A stretch of DNA of 64,000 nt from Catenibacillus scindens (GCF_014202115.1 NZ_JACHFW010000014.1:1-64000); one strand, 5' to 3'; numbered from the stretch's first letter, positions 1 to 8,653 are shown. Numbers and translations: made by a program. The notes: a model not told the origin generated them from the letters alone.

Positions 1-72
1 AGTGCGGGAAAATCCGTCAGAATCTTTTACTCTGGGGGTTCGTTTATTTTGCAGGATTTGGGATAAAAAAGG

Positions 73-795
73 TTGGTAGAAAGTGCCGGACAACAGCTTG
101 GAGAACAGCTGGATGCGTTAGACATTATAGCTGATGGATATGAGGTCACCTATGATCAGATTCTGGCTGAGATTGATGAAGGCTATGATAAGATAGAGGA
201 AATCGAAAGAAAGATCAGATCCATCATGCGTAAGCTGGAATCCTTAAAGCAGGGATTCAAAGCCTCTGAGAATATAGAACGAATGCTGAATCATTTCACG
301 AAGCTATATGATCATATGAGCTGCCAGGAGCGTCGTGAAATGTACAGGTTGTTTATTGATCATATAGAGGTGTTACCGGAAACACGTAAGGATGGCAAGA
401 TGCTGAAAAGCATATCGTTCCGTTTCTCCACTGAATACGGGGAGGACATTCTTACTCCGGAAGGTGATAAAGACGATGATATCTGCTTTACGCTTGACTG
501 CACAAAGCAGGCATTGACTAAGGCAGAAGCCAAAGCGACCTATGCAGAGTTAAAGAAATATATTCTGGAAACGAATGGCGTTAAGGTTTCTTCTCTGTAC
601 ATTGCACAGATCAAACGGAAATACGGAATAGATATGGGAGCCAACTATAATATGGCTGCTGATCCTGAAAAGCATGTACCTACGTGCCCGGCTGCAAAGG
701 AACATATCATCATTGATGCCCTGAAGCATTATAGGATGCTGGATCCTTCTGTAGAGATGATACCAAACAGTGAGGTAGTGACAAATGAAAGCTAA
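73..795 (+). pseudogene. C-terminal fragment of a large serine recombinase with a RumA-C-like tail
   Basis: The reading frame has no resolvase domain. It starts at a TTG just after an in-frame TAA at 64-66. Residues about 1-130 resemble the coiled coil and terminal strand of large serine recombinases (charged helices, then IDHIEVLPETRKDGKMLKSI). Residues about 150-225 match, from memory, the short domain often mislabelled '23S rRNA uracil methyltransferase RumA' in Lachnospiraceae, with KATYAELKKYIL, VSSLYIAQIKRKYGI and CPAAKEHIIIDALKHY. It has no methyltransferase core, so that label would be wrong. Its end overlaps the next recombinase start by 11 bases, which suggests translational coupling. 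It is either a fragment of a recombinase whose front lies outside the window or a split accessory protein. Confidence 0.6.
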
Positions 796-2479
796 AAAAG
801 ACAGATGCTATATTTATATGAGAGTGTCCACCTCAATGCAGGTTGAGGGGTACAGTCTCGAAGCTCAAAAGGAAAGACTTACAAAGTTCGCTGATTTTCA
901 GCACATGGAGATAGTTAGAGAGTACTGTGATGCAGGTAAGTCAGGTAAGAGTATAATCGGACGGCCTGAGTTTACACAGATGCTTCAGGACGTGGCGAAT
1001 GACCGTGATGGGGTAAAATACATTCTGGTATTCAAACTGTCCCGCTTCGGGCGTAACGCAGCAGATGTGTTGAATTCCCTTCAGTATATTCAAGACTTTG
1101 GCGTTAATCTGATATGCGTTGAGGATGGCATTGATTCATCGAAGGATTCCGGAAAGCTTACAATCACAGTATTATCTGCTGTAGCTGAGATCGAACGTGA
1201 GAATATTCTGGTCCAGACGATGGAAGGCCGAAAGCAGAAAGCTCGTGAAGGAAAATGGAATGGCGGACAAGCTCCATTTGGTTACAATCTTGATAAGGAG
1301 AACGACACCATCACAATTGATCCGGAGGCTGCAGAAGTGGTCAGGATCATCTTCCAGAAATATGTTCATGAAGATATGGGGTTGGACTCCATCTGCAATT
1401 ATCTGAATCAGCATGGCTATACCAAGAAGAAAACACGGGCTCAGGAAAACAATTATTTCACCAGAACCTTCCTGGCGCGAATCCTTGATAATCCGGTCTA
1501 TGTCGGGAAGATTGCTTACGGTAAGAGTACAACGGAAAAGGTTAAGGGAACCAGGGATCAGTATCATAGGGTAAAGGTTGATAATCCTTTGATCGCTGAA
1601 GGCAAGCACGATGCTATCATTAGTGATGAGTTGTGGGAAGCCGCGCAGGCAAAGCGGAAAGAAATGGGGGTAAAGTGGAACAAGACTCACAGCCTTGACC
1701 ACGAGCATATCCTTTCGGGTATTATCAAATGTCCGATCTGTGGGACGGGCCTTGCAGGAACCGTCCGAAGACGAAAGAACAAGAAGAGCGGCGAGTATAA
1801 GGATGATTTCTATTACAGGTGCCTTCACAGAAAGAAAATTGATGATGATCATTTCTGCGACTACAAACCTTCTCTGAACCAGGATGAGCTGAATCATCAG
1901 ATAGAAGCAGTCATCAGCGATATGGTCAATGATGAAAGCTTCATGGGCTTCATACAGGATAAGCTGGGACAGAAGGTTGATGTCAGCCAGCTAGAGACCG
2001 AAAGAGAGAAGCTTCGAGGACAGCTCAGACAACTATCTGGAGCAAAGAAAAAGCTGACTGATATGTTAGATGCTCTGGATGTGAACGACAGGCACTATGA
2101 TCGAAAGTATCAGGATATGCAGGACAGGCTGGATAACCTGTATGATAAGATCAGCGAGGTCGAGGATGCCATTCAGGATATAACTGATAAAATCAATGCA
2201 GTGTACGGAGAGCATCTGACGGCACAGGAACTTTACAAGGTCTTAGAACACTTTGACGATATCTACTTCAAAATGTCAGACCTTGAAAAGAAGGAGTTCT
2301 TCCAGAACTTCATAGAAAGTATAACGATATATCCGGACAAAAAGACAAACGAGCGCATCGTAGATGAGATCGACTTCAAGTTCCCGATATATTATGATGG
2401 TAAAGAGGGTAGAGCAATTCGGTTGCTCAATGAAACAACAGTCGAGACGGTAGTACTGCTGTCAAGAAAACAGGAATAA
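785..2479 (+). CDS. Large serine recombinase (resolvase family)
   Basis: This 564-residue protein would cut and rejoin DNA at attachment sites through a phosphoserine link. The N-terminal resolvase domain starts at YIYMRVSTSMQVEGYSL, where the Ser of RVST is the expected nucleophile, followed by FKLSRFGRNAADVL. The recombinase DNA-binding domain follows (about 160-290), with GQAPFGYNLD. Next come a zinc ribbon (CPICGTGL about 318-325, then YYRC and a later Cys) and a long coiled coil (about 400-490). The length is normal for integrases of conjugative elements. It lies in tandem with the upstream fragment and with another recombinase at 3172, the arrangement of multi-recombinase modules. Confidence 0.9.
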   Translation: MKAKKDRCYIYMRVSTSMQVEGYSLEAQKERLTKFADFQHMEIVREYCDAGKSGKSIIGRPEFTQMLQDVANDRDGVKYILVFKLSRFGRNAADVLNSLQYIQDFGVNLICVEDGIDSSKDSGKLTITVLSAVAEIERENILVQTMEGRKQKAREGKWNGGQAPFGYNLDKENDTITIDPEAAEVVRIIFQKYVHEDMGLDSICNYLNQHGYTKKKTRAQENNYFTRTFLARILDNPVYVGKIAYGKSTTEKVKGTRDQYHRVKVDNPLIAEGKHDAIISDELWEAAQAKRKEMGVKWNKTHSLDHEHILSGIIKCPICGTGLAGTVRRRKNKKSGEYKDDFYYRCLHRKKIDDDHFCDYKPSLNQDELNHQIEAVISDMVNDESFMGFIQDKLGQKVDVSQLETEREKLRGQLRQLSGAKKKLTDMLDALDVNDRHYDRKYQDMQDRLDNLYDKISEVEDAIQDITDKINAVYGEHLTAQELYKVLEHFDDIYFKMSDLEKKEFFQNFIESITIYPDKKTNERIVDEIDFKFPIYYDGKEGRAIRLLNETTVETVVLLSRKQE

Positions 2480-2502
2480 GTTGGACGAAAACGGCTAAAA
2501 TC

Positions 2503-2556
2503 AAGGGATTCCGATAGATTGCCCTGAACGAGGGAGTCTGCCGGAATCCCTTTTTT
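2503..2556 (+). terminator. Rho-independent terminator after the first recombinase
   Basis: The arms AAGGGATTCCG (2503) and CGGAATCCCTT (2542) pair and are followed by a run of T. It sits 24 bases after the stop of the 785-2479 recombinase. Confidence 0.8.
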
Positions 2557-2757
2557 GCTGTTTTGACAATAGAGATGTAGTCTGGGAAAACAGAGGTGGA
2601 GACTATAGGGTTGCTTTTTGCGTGGACGTGGCTATAGGACTGCTTTTTTGTGAGTGTAACGGGGGAAGTGCTGTCAGATAAAAAGTAAGCGCTCAATAAA
2701 ATAATGGCTATCTTTTCACAAGGTATTCCGCTATAGTTGAAGTAAAATACTCCAACT

Positions 2758-3186
2758 TCAACTTTTCGATTTGATCCGGCATCTCTGCTGTATCATGTCA
2801 GACCATGGCATCAGCTCTTCTATACCTTCGGGCTCATTTTTGTAGTCCGGCATATAGAGCAGTACAGTCTCCAGATATGCGTAGATGTTCAGATTGTTGA
2901 GTTTTGCAGTTTCTACTAAACTGTAAATGATGGAACTGGCCCGGGCGCCTTTTACAGTATCATGGAACAGGAAGTTTTTCCGCCCTACCGCATAGGGGCG
3001 GGCGATATTTTCTGCGATATTGTTCGATATGGAGCACCGCCCATCCAACAAGTAGTTCTCCATATATGGCTTCTGGTTTTTCGCATAGGTCACCGCTTTG
3101 GCCAGACGGCTTCCGCCAGCTGGGTTCACTGTTTCAAGCCATGACCAGTAACGGTAATACCGGCAAAGCGTATGGTTGGTACGCAA
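2758..3186 (-). pseudogene. IS66-family transposase, C-terminal fragment
   Basis: The last about 125 residues of an IS66 transposase (DDE type) are readable. DGRCSISNNIAENIARPYAV contains the conserved N-x-x-E region, followed by GRKNFLFHDTVKGARASS, IYSLVETAKLNNLNIYAYL and LMPWSD of the IS66 C-terminal domain. A full transposase is about 450-550 residues, so the front is missing. The homology runs out near 3140, just before the recombinase on the other strand. The insertion sequence was probably cut when that recombinase arrived, or by a deletion. It cannot be active. Confidence 0.8.
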
Positions 3187-4701
3187 AAGGCATCAAAACA
3201 GGTGCAGAAGACAAGAGTGGCGGCCTATTGCCGAGTATCTACAGAATTTGAAGAGCAGGAGTCCAGCTATGAAATGCAGGTGGAGCATTATACTTCCTAT
3301 ATCAAGAGCAATCCGGAATGGGAACTGGTGGAGGTTTATGCAGATGACGGGATTTCTGCCACCAACACGGCAAAGCGAGAAGCTTTTAATCGTATGATCG
3401 AGGATTGCAGAAAAGGAAAAATCGACATGATCCTTACAAAGTCGATCAGCCGGTTCTCCAGAAACACCGTGGATTGCCTGAAATACACAAGGGAACTGAA
3501 AAGCTTAAACATTGCAGTGTTTTTTGAAAAGGAGAACATCAATACCCTGGATGCCAAAGGAGAAGTCCTTATGACGATCATGGCGGCTTTGGCCCAGCAG
3601 GAATCAGAATCTTTGTCTGCAAATGTCAGACTCGGGATTCAGTTCAGAAACCAGCAGGGAAAGGTGCAGGTGAATCATAATCGTTTCCTTGGGTACACAA
3701 AGGATGAGAGTGGGAAGCTGGTGATCGTACCGGAGGAGGCCATGATTGTCCGGAGGATTTATGCTGAGTATATGGAAGGAAGGAGCTTCCTTCAGATTAA
3801 AAGAGGATTGGAGAGGGATGGAATTCTCAACGGGGCAGGCAATGCAAAGTGGTATGAAACCAACATTAAGCAGATCCTTACCAACGAAAAATATATCGGA
3901 GATGCACTGCTGCAAAAGACCTACACTGTAAACACTCTGGAGAAGAAGCGGGTGGCAAACACTGGATATGCGCCTCAATATTATGTGGAAGGGAGCCACG
4001 AAGGAATTATCGATAAGGATGTGTTTCTACGGGTACAGGCAGAGATTTCCAGAAGAGCCAATATCCTGCAGGATGGAAAGAAGCGGATTTACAGCTCCAG
4101 ATATGCCTTATCCAGCATCGTTTTCTGCGGACACTGCGGGGATATCTACCGCAGAATCAAGTGGAATAACCGAGGCTGCAAATCTACAGTCTGGCGCTGC
4201 GTAAGCCGGGTTCTTAAAAAGAGCAGCGGAATTGATTGCCCGGCTCGAACCATTCACGAAGAGGATCTACAGAATGCTGTGGTCACAGCTGTTAACGATG
4301 CCTGGGCCAGAAGGGATATGGTGATTCCGGTTTTGCAGGAGAACATCCGTGCAGTCCTATGCGAAGATACGGGAAATCTGCTTGAGGAGGTTGACCTGGA
4401 GATCAAAGCAAAACAGGAGGAGCTGCTGAGTGCAGGAAAGGATCAGGCTAAAATTGATGAAATAGGGGATGCGATTATCGAACTCAGGGGAAAACGTCAG
4501 GAGATATTGACTGCTGCAGCGAGAAACGTGGAACTGAAGGAGCGTATCGATACTCTCGCTTCCTTTCTGGAGGAGCAATCAACAGCTGTCACAGAATACT
4601 CAGAGGCTCTGGTCAGGAGGCTCATTGAGAAAATTGTGGTGTACGATGAGAAACTGGTTGTTGAATTCAAATCGGGATTGAGCGTAGATGTGGATTCCTG
4701 A
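3172..4701 (+). CDS. Large serine recombinase (second)
   Basis: This 509-residue recombinase has [20 protein letters not shown] at the front (catalytic Ser in RVST), then [20 protein letters not shown] and [20 protein letters not shown]. The recombinase domain has [17 protein letters not shown] and [21 protein letters not shown] zinc ribbon ([17 protein letters not shown], then WRC and DCPAR) and a C-terminal helical region follow. It resembles the middle member of three-recombinase clusters seen in Clostridia elements. The first about 12 codons lie close to the truncated IS66 transposase, so the native start may be altered. The ATG at 3172 is the first one in frame. Confidence 0.88.
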   Translation: MVGTQKASKQVQKTRVAAYCRVSTEFEEQESSYEMQVEHYTSYIKSNPEWELVEVYADDGISATNTAKREAFNRMIEDCRKGKIDMILTKSISRFSRNTVDCLKYTRELKSLNIAVFFEKENINTLDAKGEVLMTIMAALAQQESESLSANVRLGIQFRNQQGKVQVNHNRFLGYTKDESGKLVIVPEEAMIVRRIYAEYMEGRSFLQIKRGLERDGILNGAGNAKWYETNIKQILTNEKYIGDALLQKTYTVNTLEKKRVANTGYAPQYYVEGSHEGIIDKDVFLRVQAEISRRANILQDGKKRIYSSRYALSSIVFCGHCGDIYRRIKWNNRGCKSTVWRCVSRVLKKSSGIDCPARTIHEEDLQNAVVTAVNDAWARRDMVIPVLQENIRAVLCEDTGNLLEEVDLEIKAKQEELLSAGKDQAKIDEIGDAIIELRGKRQEILTAAARNVELKERIDTLASFLEEQSTAVTEYSEALVRRLIEKIVVYDEKLVVEFKSGLSVDVDS

Positions 4702-4730
4702 CAGTAAGAGAAAGAACTGAAAATTTGAAA

Positions 4731-4794
4731 TTTAATACCCACTTTATTACCCACATGTGATATAATGCGTGTGGGTAATAAAGTGGGTATTAAA
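4731..4794 (+). promoter_or_regulatory. Promoter inside a 25-bp perfect inverted repeat
   Basis: The arms at 4731-4755 and 4770-4794 are exact reverse complements, 25 of 25 bases, with 14 bases between them. The spacer holds a perfect TATAAT (4761-4766). The arms themselves consist of GTGGGTAATAAA-type 12-base units. No good -35 is seen, so a regulator or activator contact is likely. The site lies 17 bases before the start of the AlbA_2/RecG-like regulator gene and probably controls it. Confidence 0.7.
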
Positions 4795-4811
4795 ATTTTG
4801 AGGTGATAAAA

Positions 4812-6221
4812 ATGATGACTTTTGAAGAGGTTGTAAATGAACTGCGTTCTTACGATAAAGAAAAAGAATGGTTCGAGTTTAAGGAAAACTGGTTTTCTGC
4901 AGATGAACTGGGTGAATATATATCAGCATTGGCTAACAGCGCTGCGATTGAGGGGAAAAAGTATGCATATTTTGTCTGGGGTATCAATGATAAGACACAT
5001 GAAATTGTCGGAACAGGCTTCGATTTTGACCAGGATATTAATCATGAGCCGCTGAAGCATTATCTGCGCAGAAAGTGCAGCCCTGATATTAATTTTGATT
5101 TTAAGGAGCTGCAGATGGAAGGAAAAAGGGTTGTGCTGCTTATGATCCCAGCGGCAAAGACAGTTCCTGTTTCCTACGCAAGAGAACGATATATTCGTAT
5201 TGGCTCAAGCAAAGAAAATTTGAGAAAGTATCCGGAAAAGGAAGCATATTTGTTTGATGTTCTGCGGCATGGATTGCCGACGTTGGAGAACACACCATCC
5301 GAATACCAGGATCTGACATTTGAAAAGCTTTTAATCTACTACGGGGCAAAAGGCATAAAATTGAACATTGATACCTTTAAGAAGAATTTTTCTTTTTATA
5401 CAGAGGATGGAAAGTATAATTTGTTGGCACAGCTGCTCTCGGACAATTCGCATATGCCGATACGAGCAGCAATCTTTTCTGGAAAGACCAAAGCCGATAA
5501 TATGTATTCTGTGAGAGAATTCGGGAACCAGTGCCTGCTGTATTCGCTGGACGAGGTACTCCGTTATGGGGACGTGCTAAATATTATTCAGGCGGATGAA
5601 ACGGATCGTGTTGTGGAAAGAAAAGAAGTTCCGCTGTTCGAAAATGATGCATTCCGTGAAGCTGTGATCAATGCTTTTGTTCATAACTTATGGGTATCAG
5701 GAAACGAACCTATGTTTACAGTCTTTTCAGACAGGATAGAAATTCTTTCACGTGGTACACTTGCGCCAGGACAGACATTGGAAGGCTTTTTCGCTGGAGA
5801 GTCAATCCCAGTGAACAAGAAGCTGTCTGAGATTTTCCTTCAATTGCATATCAGTGAGAAAACAGGCAGAGGAGTGCCAATCGTCACGCAGCGCTATGGA
5901 AGAAATGCCTACGAATTCAGGGAGAATTCGATTGTTGTCACGATTCCGTTTAACTGGATTAATGTCATGGGCGATAGAGTGGGTAATAAAGAGGGCAATA
6001 AAGGGGGTAATAAAAACTGCGAGTATGGCTTAAATCAAACGCAAGTGCGTATCCTAGCTGAAATAAGAAATAATCCCAACATTACAAAGGTGCGACTGAT
6101 GGAACTGCTCGGTTTGGGGAAGACTACAATCGACAGGGGATTGTCTGTACTGAAAAAATATGGCTATATAGAGCGTGTTGGATCCAGGAAGGCAGGATAC
6201 TGGAAAGTTCATGAGGATTGA
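4812..6221 (+). CDS. AlbA_2 / RecG-C-like transcriptional regulator with winged helix
   Basis: The start at ATG 4812 is chosen because GAGGTG at 4800-4805 gives a proper ribosome-binding distance; a GTG at 4803 is inside that site. Residues about 10-130 are an AlbA_2 (Schlafen-like) nucleic-acid domain (WFEFKENWFSADELGEYISALAN, YIRIGSSKENLRKYPEKEA). Residues about 270-390 match the HATPase_c_4 fold of RecG-C-like proteins (FREAVINAFVHNLW, DRIEILSRGTLAPGQ, EKTGRGVPIV). Residues about 405-465 form a winged helix (NPNITKVRLMELLGLGKTTI). A linker of three GNK units (RVGNKEGNKGGNKN) joins the last two parts and is encoded by 12-base repeats at 5979-6014. The promoter repeat suggests self-regulation. 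Such proteins are common in mobile elements; the ligand and target are unknown. Confidence 0.8.
   Translation: MMTFEEVVNELRSYDKEKEWFEFKENWFSADELGEYISALANSAAIEGKKYAYFVWGINDKTHEIVGTGFDFDQDINHEPLKHYLRRKCSPDINFDFKELQMEGKRVVLLMIPAAKTVPVSYARERYIRIGSSKENLRKYPEKEAYLFDVLRHGLPTLENTPSEYQDLTFEKLLIYYGAKGIKLNIDTFKKNFSFYTEDGKYNLLAQLLSDNSHMPIRAAIFSGKTKADNMYSVREFGNQCLLYSLDEVLRYGDVLNIIQADETDRVVERKEVPLFENDAFREAVINAFVHNLWVSGNEPMFTVFSDRIEILSRGTLAPGQTLEGFFAGESIPVNKKLSEIFLQLHISEKTGRGVPIVTQRYGRNAYEFRENSIVVTIPFNWINVMGDRVGNKEGNKGGNKNCEYGLNQTQVRILAEIRNNPNITKVRLMELLGLGKTTIDRGLSVLKKYGYIERVGSRKAGYWKVHED
5979..6014 (+). repeat. Three 12-base tandem units inside the regulator gene
   Basis: The units GTGGGTAATAAA, GAGGGCAATAAA and GGGGGTAATAAA encode the repeated Gly-Asn-Lys linker. 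The first unit is identical to half of the promoter inverted-repeat arm at 4771-4782. Confidence 0.85.
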
Positions 6222-6225
6222 TATG

Positions 6226-6390
6226 TTTCCACAGACGACCAAATTTAATGATATGTTTCCTCATACGGGTGACATTCATGCTGGTGTCTCGGGGCATGTT
6301 GAGACTGTGGTGTTTCTTTCCAAACTTAAAACAGATAAACATATTGAAGTGGAATTGGAAATGGATGAACTTGGTAGTTGCGGAGAGTAA
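6226..6390 (+). pseudogene. Relic of a RumA-C-like domain (N-terminal half)
   Basis: The frame reads MFPHTGDIHAGVSGHVETVV, then FLSKLKTDKHIEVELEMDEL and stops at 6388-6390. From memory this matches the start of the short domain attached to RumA-like proteins in Lachnospiraceae (HVETVV, then LSK, HIEVEL and MDEL). The second half of that domain (KATY to CPPEKE) is missing here but is present in the 73-795 fragment. No methyltransferase part exists. It is probably a recombination leftover. Confidence 0.5.
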
Positions 6391-6423
6391 GGACTGTAGG
6401 ATATTTTTGATTGGAGGCCTCGT

Positions 6424-6597
6424 ATGTCGAATGATATTTTTGCAAGATGCATGGCAATTTCTATGTCACATTTTTTAAATACACCGTATAAAGAGCAGAC
6501 TATCACAGAAATGTATGCCCATTTATCGAGAAACTCATATTATGACAGAAGTGTATGGACGCGGATAAAGTATGAGGCGAACAGGAAGCAGACATGA
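6424..6597 (+). CDS. Small protein of unknown function, 57 residues
   Basis: The ATG at 6424 has GGAGG 7 bases upstream and the frame runs to a TGA at 6595-6597. The product starts MSNDIFARCMAISMSHFLNT and is basic near its end (YEANRKQT). It is not recognised and has no membrane segment or known motif. It ends directly before the CRISPR leader. The good ribosome-binding site favours a real gene or a recently broken one. Confidence 0.4.
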   Translation: MSNDIFARCMAISMSHFLNTPYKEQTITEMYAHLSRNSYYDRSVWTRIKYEANRKQT

Positions 6598-6746
6598 AAA
6601 TGCCGGGGGATTCGCACCACAAAAAATGCACAAATGAAGTGTATTTTACAAAAAATAGTAAATTATAAAAAGTAAAATAATGTTTATAATTTGAAAAATT
6701 GTTAATTTTAGCTGAAAATAGTAAAGGATTTTTGGCTGAAATTGCT
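6598..6746 (+). promoter_or_regulatory. AT-rich CRISPR leader
   Basis: About 150 bases, strongly AT-rich compared with both sides, lie directly before the first repeat. In type I-C arrays with repeats ending ATTGAAAT, the leader is on this side. The most divergent repeats are at the far end of the array, which agrees with this polarity. The promoter of the array transcript is expected here. Confidence 0.6.
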
Positions 6747-7301
6747 GTCGCCCCCTCGCGGGGGCGTGGATTGAAATGACGTACCATGTGCGGACGGAAT
6801 AACAAGGAGTGTGTCGCCCCCCTCGCGGGGGCGTGGATTGAAATGTCAATATCCTGCCATAATCCATCCGAAAAGAGCGGTCGCCCCCTCGCGGGGGCGT
6901 GGATTGAAATGCAAACAACGACATGACTGTCGAAGAACTTTTTAGTCGCCCCCTCGCGGGGGCGTGGATTGAAATATAACGATGAAAAGTGGTATAGCAC
7001 GGGCAACATCGTCGCCCCCTCGCGGGGGCGTGGATTGAAATTATTTACGAACACTCCTGAGTCTACAAGATACTGTGTCGCCCCCTCGCGGGGGCGTGGA
7101 TTGAAATACGGAAATCGCTATCTATCCCAGGACGAAATGACGGTCGCCCCCTCGCGGGGGCGTGGATTGAAATTTGGTTCTATTACGGCTGCTTTATTTG
7201 TATTACGTCGCCCCCTCGCGGGGGCGTGGATTGAAATACCTGATACATATAATACGGATGGACCATTTTGGTCGCCCCCTCGCGGGAGCGTGGATTGAAA
7301 T
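6747..7301 (+). CRISPR. Type I-C-like CRISPR array, 9 repeats and 8 certain spacers
   Basis: A 31-base repeat starting GTCGCCCCCTCGCGGGGGCG and ending TGGATTGAAAT occurs at 6747, 6813, 6880, 6945, 7011, 7077, 7143, 7207 and 7271. Spacers are 33-35 bases and all differ. The repeat forms a GCCCCC/GGGGGC hairpin and ends ATTGAAAT, features of type I-C. The copy at 6813 has one extra C (32 bases). The copy at 7271 has GGGAGC in place of GGGGGC, which weakens its stem. No cas gene is in the window, so Cas proteins must come from elsewhere or the array is inactive. Confidence 0.97.
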
Positions 7302-7443
7302 TCCAGGCCTATATTTTCCAGCGCTTCATAGATCGTCGCTCCACTCACGAAACCGAGGATTTAAGTACAGAGCTTTTGCTTAATATTCATGTTAAGTTAG
7401 ACAGATATACTGCTAAATTGAACGAATATGGTAAGCAAGGGTG
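7300..7443 (+). pseudogene. Unidentified coding tail after the array
   Basis: One frame from the end of the last good repeat stays open to a TGA at 7441-7443. It reads protein-like sequence such as THETEDLSTELLLNIHVKLD and RYTAKLNEYGKQG, helical and charged. There is no start codon of its own. It looks like the tail of a gene whose front has been replaced by the array. The family was not recognised. Confidence 0.35.
7335..7365 (+). CRISPR. Possible degenerate tenth repeat
   Basis: The sequence 7335-7365 begins GTCGCTCC and ends GGATTTAAG, similar to the two ends of the repeat but different in the middle. It stands 33 bases after the ninth repeat, the right distance for one more spacer (7302-7334). 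It also lies in a frame that reads as protein-like sequence, so the similarity could be chance. Confidence 0.35.
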
Positions 7444-7502
7444 AAGATTGATTTCCGGAACATATGGATGGAAATATTCAATTTTCGAGGGGAAAATTGA
7501 GG

Positions 7503-7583
7503 ATGAAGAAGGATGATAAATCTAAATTATTAACGCAACCAATAATAACCTTTGATCCTGATGAATTAGGAGGTGCAGTATGA
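7503..7583 (+). CDS. Tiny ORF coupled to the flavin reductase-like gene
   Basis: This 26-codon frame (MKKDDKSKLLTQPIITFDPD, then ELGGAV) has a GAGGGG ribosome-binding site. Its stop overlaps the next start as ATGA at 7580-7583, and it contains that gene's AGGAGG site. It may be a leader that couples translation or the tail of a lost gene. Confidence 0.35.
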   Translation: MKKDDKSKLLTQPIITFDPDELGGAV

Positions 7584-8227
7584 AGATCGAGATTAGAAAG
7601 GATTTTCCGCAGTATTTTAAACCGGCATATCCGGAGGAATTTGATTTGTTTTCTCATTTTGAGGTAACGGCAGGAATACCGAACGTTCTTTTTGCTATCA
7701 CGACTTGGAAAGAAAACGGGAAAACGAATGTTTGCTTTCATTCCTGGAGTTGTTTCCACGGAGATAAGACTGCTTTTTTCGCTGTGATGGGAAATTTATA
7801 TCAGCATACCCACACCTATGCTAATATCCAAAGGGAAAAATGTTTTTGTATCAATTTTCTTCCGATAAATTGCTACGATAAGCTGGTAAAGACTATTCAT
7901 CAAAATGAAATGAATGACGATGAATTTGCGGCAGGAGGCTTTACGGTTTCCAATGCTAAAACTATTCACGCACCTGCAATTAGCGAAGCGTTTCTCACTA
8001 TGGAATGTACCTTGAAAGAAATACGGGATTTAAGCGGTGCGGGAATTACATCTATGGTAATCGGGCAGGTACAGCATATCTCTGTTGAAGAATCCTATGC
8101 ACAAGGATATGAACAGAGATATGGTAAAGATGGATTTATGCTGCTTGTGCCTGCGCCGCAAGACCTTATTACCGGAGAGCCGAATCAGTCGGCGATTGCA
8201 ACAGTGCATATTGAGAAATATGACTGA
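7580..8227 (+). CDS. Flavin reductase-like (FMN-binding split barrel) protein
   Basis: This 215-residue protein fits the flavoredoxin/flavin reductase-like family, which binds FMN in a split barrel and moves electrons or reduces flavin. The body has FEVTAGIPNVLFAITTWKEN and NVCFHSWSCFHGD near the front, then QREKCFCINFLPINCYDKLV, DEFAAGGFTVSNAKTIHAP and GAGITSMVIGQVQHISVEE, in the order expected for the family. The start has AGGAGG 5 bases upstream. It is first in an operon with an SRPBCC protein (18 bases downstream) and a broken DUF3795 gene. Substrate unknown. Confidence 0.75.
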   Translation: MKIEIRKDFPQYFKPAYPEEFDLFSHFEVTAGIPNVLFAITTWKENGKTNVCFHSWSCFHGDKTAFFAVMGNLYQHTHTYANIQREKCFCINFLPINCYDKLVKTIHQNEMNDDEFAAGGFTVSNAKTIHAPAISEAFLTMECTLKEIRDLSGAGITSMVIGQVQHISVEESYAQGYEQRYGKDGFMLLVPAPQDLITGEPNQSAIATVHIEKYD

Positions 8228-8245
8228 TTTGAGGAGGGTGCTAAA

Positions 8246-8653
8246 ATGGCAACTTCAAATATAAAAGCACTGATTCCTGGAGAGCTTCGCAAAGTGTGGG
8301 AGCTGGTTTTGAATGTTGAAAATTATGGAGCTTGGAGAAGCGGCCTGAGTAAGACAGAAGTTATCAGCGACAAGCACTTCATCGAATATACCAAGGACGG
8401 CTACTCTACGGCATTTACCGTGACGCTTGTTGAGCCATACAGACGCTGGGAATTTGATATGGAAAACAGCAATATGACAGGTCATTGGATCGGTATTTTT
8501 ACGGATAAAGGAAATGAAACAGAGATAGATTTTACGGAGCGTGTGGAAGCGAAAACATGGCTGCTGAAACTTTTGGTGAAGTCATATCTGAAAAAGCAGC
8601 AGGCACAGTTTGTTGCAGACATAAGAAAAGCATTGGAGGAAAATAACCTATGA
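8246..8653 (+). CDS. SRPBCC (START-like) family protein
   Basis: This 135-residue protein resembles polyketide cyclase/dehydrase-like SRPBCC proteins that hold a hydrophobic ligand in a helix-grip fold. Typical sequence includes LIPGELRKVWELVLNVENYG, KTEVISDKHFIEYTKDGYS, VEPYRRWEFDMENSNMTGHW and a C-terminal helix. GAGGAGGGTG provides a ribosome-binding site. Its stop overlaps the ATG of the DUF3795 gene (ATGA at 8650-8653), so the three genes were one operon. The ligand is unknown. Confidence 0.75.
   Translation: MATSNIKALIPGELRKVWELVLNVENYGAWRSGLSKTEVISDKHFIEYTKDGYSTAFTVTLVEPYRRWEFDMENSNMTGHWIGIFTDKGNETEIDFTERVEAKTWLLKLLVKSYLKKQQAQFVADIRKALEENNL

Noticed and set aside
73-795. Annotation as 23S rRNA uracil methyltransferase
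   Set aside because: Only the C-terminal accessory domain is present; there is no SAM-binding or catalytic part.
1172-1897. Long minus-strand frame opposite the first recombinase
   Set aside because: It lies wholly inside a well-supported recombinase on the other strand and has no recognisable domain.
6503-7301. Open frames on both strands with repeated RGRGLK, NPRPREGAT or IHAPARG peptides
   Set aside because: They are translations of the CRISPR repeats, not proteins.
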